The translations under genes were made by a program, and so were the position numbers. Below the pieces are notes generated by a model. It was not told where the DNA came from and did not search any database. It saw only the letters and a list, made by a program, of their open reading frames with translations. Positions 54,301 through 58,537 of a stretch of DNA of 58,537 nucleotides are shown here, one piece after another (position 1 is the first letter of the stretch; each line of letters begins with the position of its first letter). Origin of the DNA: Shewanella litoralis (GTDB lineage Bacteria > Pseudomonadota > Gammaproteobacteria > Enterobacterales > Shewanellaceae); contig NZ_WSRZ01000025.1 of NCBI RefSeq assembly GCF_009828585.1, positions 1 to 58,537 on the forward strand, in the 5' to 3' direction.

Positions 54301-55644
54301 AGCTGCAGTAGTAATAGTAGCTGCGGGCGCATCATCTAACCCAGCCAATAAGCTGTCGAGATCGTCATCATCTTCAAGAGGTTCAAGTTCAGAGTCTTGC
54401 TCTTCCATCGCCTCAGCCCACAGATCATCGAGTGAAGAGCCTTCGTCATCTTCCGCTTCAGCATCTTCGCCAATAAACATGTCTGATGCCATGTCCATTT
54501 CACCGTCATTGGCCAATGACACTTCAGGTTGTAAATCAGTGTTGTCTAAATCGAATAAATCATCGATTGATTCGTCGTCATCGGAGTCAAGGTGAATGAC
54601 AACATCGTCAGCATTATCGTCTTCATCGGCGGCAGGTGCAGTGGGTTGCTTAGCAACCGTTTCTGTTGCTGCTGTTGCTTGTTCTTCTGTCGATTGGTTG
54701 TTCTTTTTACGACGGGTTAATAACCAAAATACCAAGCCAAATATCAATAATAACGGCACTGAGGCAGCCACAATCAACATCAAAGTGTTGTCCATCAAAC
54801 TGCGCCAAAAATCAGTTGGCTCTTCCACTACAGGCTCGGGATTACCTACTTGCTGCAATAGTTTTTCGTATTCAATGGTGAGTTTGTCGTGTTTCTCATT
54901 TAACAGTTGTAAATCTTCTTCAAGCGACGAAATATTTAACGACATCTGGCCGATTTTATTCTTCAGCGCCTGATTATCATTGTTACTGACCATCAAGTCG
55001 TCTTGGGCACGAGCAAGCTCATCGGTCAGCATTAGTGCTTTGGCATTGGCTTTATCGAGTACCGAGTTTAGATCGTTTACTTCTGTGGCATTGGCTTGCT
55101 TTAAAGCTTGAGTTTGCGCTTCAGCGCTAGGTGTTTGTTGTACGATTTGCAGCGGTTTGTCAGCGTTAGGCTTTTTAACCACTTCAACAATTGCCGCTGG
55201 CCTGGTCACGACGGGTTTAGGTGTGACCACTCTCGGTGGTGGCGTTTGGCGGACTATGCGGCGGTCATCTTGTTCTGCGCGGCGACGAGCCACATTATCA
55301 GGAATGGCGGCCATAACATCGGCAGACGGGATTAATAAAATCATCCCACGCTCTAAGGTATTGTAATTATTACCACTAAAAGCATGTGGATTAGCATCGA
55401 ACAATGCGGCCATGACCTGATAAACACTCACACGGTCATTAGGGCGAACTTTTTGGGCAATACTCCAGAAGGTGTCTCTAGAGGTAGTAGGACCGTATTG
55501 ACGCTTAGCTTGCTGTTTAACCTCGCCATTAGGGCCGGTTATTTTCAGTGTTTCTGCCTGAGCAGTATCAATCAGCTGTAAACTGGTTAAGCCAACGGTC
55601 GTACAGGCAATTAAACCCAAAATATAAGAAGTACGCAAAGTCAT
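51340..55644 (-). CDS. fimV: FimV/HubP-family polar landmark protein, very acidic, repeat-rich
   Basis: Organises the cell pole for chemotaxis, flagella or pili and peptidoglycan contact. Signal peptide about 1-30, then a LysM-like domain (DTFWSIAQKVRPN to GMILLIPS, about 55-105), a coiled coil about 200-275, a TM at about 290-312 (MLIVAASVPLLLIFGLVFWL), and roughly 1000 acidic residues. Six near-identical units contain DDIDSLLAEFDMPAE; at least eight looser D-DALLA units surround them. The C-terminal FimV domain ends RAYIEIEDQDSAKALLKEV. AAGGA precedes the ATG at 55644. Length is 1434 residues. The gene sits between truA and asd, as in related genomes. Confidence 0.93.
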   Translation of the reverse strand: MTLRTSYILGLIACTTVGLTSLQLIDTAQAETLKITGPNGEVKQQAKRQYGPTTSRDTFWSIAQKVRPNDRVSVYQVMAALFDANPHAFSGNNYNTLERGMILLIPSADVMAAIPDNVARRRAEQDDRRIVRQTPPPRVVTPKPVVTRPAAIVEVVKKPNADKPLQIVQQTPSAEAQTQALKQANATEVNDLNSVLDKANAKALMLTDELARAQDDLMVSNNDNQALKNKIGQMSLNISSLEEDLQLLNEKHDKLTIEYEKLLQQVGNPEPVVEEPTDFWRSLMDNTLMLIVAASVPLLLIFGLVFWLLTRRKKNNQSTEEQATAATETVAKQPTAPAADEDDNADDVVIHLDSDDDESIDDLFDLDNTDLQPEVSLANDGEMDMASDMFIGEDAEAEDDEGSSLDDLWAEAMEEQDSELEPLEDDDDLDSLLAGLDDAPAATITTAAPEDDLDSLLADFDGDSTDNDQLDASAENDIDSLLAEFDMPAESKPEIAEQETETKAQESVSSDDDIDSLLAEFDMPAESKPEVAEPEAEKPTAEESVSSDDDIDSLLAEFDMPAESKPEVAEPEAEKPSAEEPVSSDDDIDSLLAEFDMPAEPTSEPEVAEPEAKAQESVSNVDDIDSLLAEFDMPAESTSDVELAEPESDSELEALEPEPEKPTAEEPVSNDDDIDSLLAEFDMPAEPTSEPEVEEPEVESETESEPEIEPEVDSESAEPEKAVDESVELDETSTSDADELLAELELDTSEDEPSSDEDIDALLAGLAAAPTETKDDEAPLNSETVDTDDDLAALIAAELQDDDGEDESLLTETDDDIDALLASLNEPVIESNVADIEPQVESSQLSEEEDLAAQIAAELEDDSDDDSVIETGIDNASSQLNKDIDPDDDDIDALLASLNEPVAEQAEPDTDSDEDDVAAQIAAELADEDTNIAADLSNSSDEDIDALLASFDEPEMESPLAHLIDEESVFDANSLENAQGVAPESEPEEPELELEEADEALDSSLDITSPLDDDTDALLASFDQDIEDEYATAVADPDVQLDDNDADINDDDLFNELDEYLNDLDLNRAEDNVEDSTDNKKPAAEIDDSDKAFFDAELDALLAQSGNDAIPDEISEETSSGKLDEIDSIAEPDNEVDTDKNTESEFEADIDTENEDDDGLTFTLDDDVADDVEIDDTSEDELNALLATMGDDVADFSIDGLNADEDVNDAPEVVEDEPTQRSTKANKDSGFFNDLKANKPKPAMLDWESDLLKAAETAVDEQDSEPDVSDDDLLAAFSQSLNDNDDSDDYTSEDDYILSDDNLTVDEALAALDAKERNKSPQFSVSDDDLMSFERENGYIDIDKLLNDADEDDDTTDQYKDVDVKMGGVNSLIGNADMIDVDDEENSVNAKLDLARAYIEIEDQDSAKALLKEVQIDGNDRQQAEAANLLKGFR

Positions 55645-55855
55645 CCAATCCTTCCCTTTTAGCGCTATTGAGTTACCATCATGGCAACAGGCTGTAGGCA
55701 ATTTTTATCATTAATTATGGTGTTTACTATATCAAATCACATCGGTTTGGCGCTAACTTTATGCCCTTAAAAAGGCAGTATAGATGTTAAAAATGATACG
55801 TTTACGACTATAAACTAGATCCGCCACCCCTGCTACTACTGGCGCAAGTAAAACG

Positions 55856-55884
55856 AAAAAAGCCTGCTAGCTGCAGGCTTTTTA
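55856..55884 (-). terminator. asd terminator
   Basis: AAAAAGCCTGC, loop TAGCT, GCAGGCTTTTT; symmetric, so active in either direction. It lies 48 nt after the asd stop. Confidence 0.85.
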
Positions 55885-55931
55885 AACTAAATCACTTAAT
55901 GATTAACAGATTAGCATTGAGCAACGCTCAA

Positions 55932-56948
55932 TTAATAGTAATCTCTAATCAAAATTTCAGCGATTTGCACACTGTTTAATGCCGCACCCTTACGAATGTT
56001 ATCGGCAGTAACCCATAAATTTATACCATGCGAATGAGAAATATCTTTACGGACACGCCCTACATACACAGGATCATTACCGGCAGCTTCAGTTACCGCT
56101 GTTGGGTACTCGTCGTCGCTTTCAAATAACTCAACACCTGGGGCATTACGTAATACGGCTTTAACTTCTTCAGCATCAACAGGTTGACGAGTTTCAATAT
56201 GGATCGCTTCAGAGTGTCCATAAAACACAGGTACACGCACAGCCGTTGGGTTAACCACGATTTCGTCATCGCCAAAAATCTTTTGGGTTTCCCACACCAT
56301 TTTCATTTCTTCTTTGGTGTAGCCGTTTTCCATAAACTTATCAATTTGCGGTAACACGTTAAACGCAATTTGCTTTGGATAAACAGACGGCTCAGCAGGC
56401 AAACCCTGGAGTAGCTTAGCGCATTGACCCGCTAATTCTTCAATGGCTTTTTTACCGGTACCCGACACAGACTGATACGTAGCCACGTTGATACGTGAAA
56501 TACCAAACGCATCATAAATTGGCTTTAAAGCGACCAACATCTGAATGGTTGAACAATTTGGGTTGGCAATAATGTTGCGATTACGAAAATCTGCAATGGC
56601 CTCTGGGTTCACTTCTGGAACCACTAATGGCACGTCGATGTCGTAACGAAAGTGTGAGGTGTTATCAATAACCACACAGCCCGCTTCACCAGCAATTGGC
56701 GCCCATTTAGCAGACACATCGCCACCGGCTGAAAAGAAACCAATTTGAGCCTGGCTCCAATCAAACGTTTCTACGTCAAGAATTTCAACTTGTTTACCGT
56801 GAAAACTGACCGTTTCGCCAGCACTGCGACTGCTCGCTAATGGAAACAACTTAGCAACCGGAAAATTACGCTGCTCGAGGATCTCAATCATAGTTTGACC
56901 CACTGCGCCCGATGCACCTAAAACGACTACATTAAATTCCTGAGACAT
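55932..56948 (-). CDS. asd: Aspartate-semialdehyde dehydrogenase
   Basis: NADPH-dependent reduction of aspartyl phosphate in lysine, threonine and methionine synthesis. GASGAVGQTM is the nucleotide-binding start, and NPNCSTIQM holds the catalytic Cys132. A later RVPVFYGHSEAIHIE segment contains the substrate His. The start at 56948 (MSQEFNVVVLG) gives 338 residues, and 12 upstream codons in frame are rejected. The branch is the usg/asd2 type found between pdxB and fimV. Whether it is the only Asd of the genome cannot be seen. Confidence 0.93.
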   Translation of the reverse strand: MSQEFNVVVLGASGAVGQTMIEILEQRNFPVAKLFPLASSRSAGETVSFHGKQVEILDVETFDWSQAQIGFFSAGGDVSAKWAPIAGEAGCVVIDNTSHFRYDIDVPLVVPEVNPEAIADFRNRNIIANPNCSTIQMLVALKPIYDAFGISRINVATYQSVSGTGKKAIEELAGQCAKLLQGLPAEPSVYPKQIAFNVLPQIDKFMENGYTKEEMKMVWETQKIFGDDEIVVNPTAVRVPVFYGHSEAIHIETRQPVDAEEVKAVLRNAPGVELFESDDEYPTAVTEAAGNDPVYVGRVRKDISHSHGINLWVTADNIRKGAALNSVQIAEILIRDYY

Positions 56949-57140
56949 AATTAACGCTCGACTCCTATTATCCAGTTTGAACAATCAATCTACCCTAGTT
57001 TAGTGATGCTTTGCTAGGGTTAATGTATTAAAAAGACCTGCTTTGTAGTGATTTTTTCTCAACTGAGTAAATATCGTTACTTTTAAGCCTTAAATGACTA
57101 TTTACAGGCGTATTCACTCATAAAATTAGTCTTGGCGAAA

Positions 57141-58277
57141 TCAATTAAAGCCTAACGCAGTCAGCATAGTTTGATTAATAGCGCCACGTTGCTCAGCTAA
57201 TTGCATTTGAGTTAATGAAATCGCACTGTATTCACGACGATAAGTATGTTGTTTACGCATTAAATCAAAGCCAGATGCGGTGTTAAAACAGCCACGGAAT
57301 TTTCGGTCATCGTCACGCAAGTCATACACCAAACGCGACAAAGACAATAACTGCGCTTCACTCAAATCAGTGTGAAGGGATATTTGGTTAAATTGAAATG
57401 GCGGCAATAAACTGGTTAACGATTTAGTCGCATCAATGCTCAGTACAGCACATAATTTTTGATACAATATAAAGGTGCCGCGCGCTTTACCTTCCAGGCT
57501 ATAACCCGCAATGTGCGGTGTAGCAAATTCTGCTAACGCCACTAGTTCAGGCATCGGATTTGGCTCACCTTCCCACACGTCTAACACCAGTTTTACATCG
57601 TCGCGTTGCTGCTTAAACTTAATCAACGCGCGGTTATCAATGACTTCACCACGGCAACAGTTAAGTAACCAAGTATTGGGTTTTAATTGATTTAAGCGTG
57701 CTTCATCAAATAAGTACCAGGTTTTATGCTCGCCATCTTTAGTGATAGGTACATGAAGGCTAATTATGTCAGCCTGCGCAATGAGCGTATCAAGCGAGAC
57801 AAATTCTCGGCTATCGCCTTGCTCAGCTTTAACAGGATCGCACAGCAATACTTTAAGTCCATAAGCCTCCAGGCAGTTAGCTGCAGCAGTGCCCGTATTA
57901 CCCGCACCAACAATTCCCACAACCTTACCTTGTAAAGACTCACCAAACCGATGTGCCAGTTCTAGCATGGCAATAAAAGCATATTCGCCTACCGCAGTGG
58001 CGTTGCAGCCTGGAGCATTGGTAAATGGAATACCTTGCTGAGCAAGATAATCTACCGCCACATGATCGGTACCAATCGTCGCACTACCGACAAACTTAAG
58101 CTTGTCAGCATTTGTGAGTAATGCTGCATTCACTTTAGTCACCGAGCGCACTAACAACACATCAGCATCACGCACCTGCTCCGGCGTTAATGTGCGACCA
58201 TTTACATATTCAATCTCACCCAGGTCACCAAACAAGGCATCGACATAAGGCATATTTTCATCAGCAATTATTTTCAT
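57141..58277 (-). CDS. pdxB: Erythronate-4-phosphate dehydrogenase
   Basis: Oxidises 4-phosphoerythronate in the DXP-dependent pyridoxal phosphate pathway. The D-isomer hydroxyacid dehydrogenase fold shows [21 protein letters not shown] (NAD site), [13 protein letters not shown] (catalytic Arg), and [13 protein letters not shown] (catalytic His), and the C-terminal dimerisation extension from about 290 is specific to PdxB. Start at 58277 ([13 protein letters not shown]); 378 residues, as in E. coli. Operon with asd is not obvious since 192 nt separate them. Confidence 0.95.
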   Translation of the reverse strand: MKIIADENMPYVDALFGDLGEIEYVNGRTLTPEQVRDADVLLVRSVTKVNAALLTNADKLKFVGSATIGTDHVAVDYLAQQGIPFTNAPGCNATAVGEYAFIAMLELAHRFGESLQGKVVGIVGAGNTGTAAANCLEAYGLKVLLCDPVKAEQGDSREFVSLDTLIAQADIISLHVPITKDGEHKTWYLFDEARLNQLKPNTWLLNCCRGEVIDNRALIKFKQQRDDVKLVLDVWEGEPNPMPELVALAEFATPHIAGYSLEGKARGTFILYQKLCAVLSIDATKSLTSLLPPFQFNQISLHTDLSEAQLLSLSRLVYDLRDDDRKFRGCFNTASGFDLMRKQHTYRREYSAISLTQMQLAEQRGAINQTMLTALGFN

Positions 58278-58513
58278 CGGGTATCTTATTTTCAGCGAAT
58301 TTAACGACTTCACATCGCATTTTTATGGCCCGTATCTTATACCAAAGCCATAAATTGGACGAGAAAAAACGTCAAGCTTGAACGCTTTGCTTACAGGCTA
58401 GAGGGATTCATGCACTGGACCTTAAGCATTAAGGCCTGCAAAAATTCCATCTAACGTTATGTCTTTTCTAGATTTTCTTTGTTGTGACTTTTTTGCGTTT
58501 ATTGTTATATAGC

Positions 58514-58527
58514 AGACCGCCCAGTCT
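58514..58527. promoter_or_regulatory. Palindrome resembling a TetR-family operator
   Basis: AGACCG-CC-CAGTCT is an inverted repeat with one mismatch. The pattern of AGACxG half sites is like operators of NemR-type TetR regulators. The gene it would serve lies beyond the window. The rest of 58278-58513 shows no gene that I recognise. Confidence 0.3.
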
Positions 58528-58537
58528 ATCTTTTCTG

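Overview
The window looks like a chromosomal segment of a marine gammaproteobacterium, most likely Shewanella. This is inferred from moderate-to-low GC, the gene order pdxB-asd-fimV-truA-folC-dedD-cvpA-purF on one strand, a trpE-G-D-CF-B-A operon with a fused trpCF and a Trp-codon leader peptide, and a chromosome partition/translation block trpH(rnaAM)-yciO-scpA-scpB next to it. No database search was possible, so the species is not fixed.

Layout. 1-930 is a mobile-DNA edge: the first codons of an IS110-family transposase behind a large hairpin, a half-copy of tRNA-Leu, the intact tRNA-Leu(UAA), and the first of three copies of a 265-bp MITE-like element. 955-10969 carries a repeat lipoprotein, rluB, an RND efflux pair with its divergent LysR regulator, and scpB-scpA-yciO-trpH. 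11.1-18.2 kb is the complete tryptophan operon with attenuator and terminator. 18.2-21 kb holds a solute-binding-like protein, yciB, yciI and an exonuclease III. 21-25.3 kb is a compact three-gene unit (periplasmic cupredoxin, membrane GGDEF/EAL protein, outer-membrane barrel), followed upstream by a chemoreceptor. 27-31.9 kb is a molybdenum hydroxylase unit (xdhC, mocA, 2Fe-2S subunit, Tat-exported molybdopterin subunit) interrupted by a second type of MITE. 32-43.2 kb is a set of single metabolic genes (hydrolases, nitroreductase, thioredoxin-like protein, ModF-like ATPase, alcohol dehydrogenase with LysR, exported MsrA, topB). 43.3-58.3 kb is the trmK gene, then the purF to pdxB core block with the giant acidic FimV/HubP protein.

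The accessory signal is mostly in repeats. Three different MITE types all end in ATACC...GGTAT, and copies sit against the start codons of modF and trmK and supply the last codons and stop of topB. Two clusters of palindromic repeats contain a 175-bp inverted pair that flanks the purF-cvpA-dedD-folC-truA block. A 128-bp multi-hairpin unit occurs three times. Short tandem repeats lie upstream of msrA and in both repeat clusters. The best candidate for a poorly described system is the cupredoxin / degenerate-GGDEF-EAL / outer-membrane protein unit at 21.0-25.3 kb, which looks like a redox- or metal-linked c-di-GMP signalling module. Its function is inferred only from domains and gene order.
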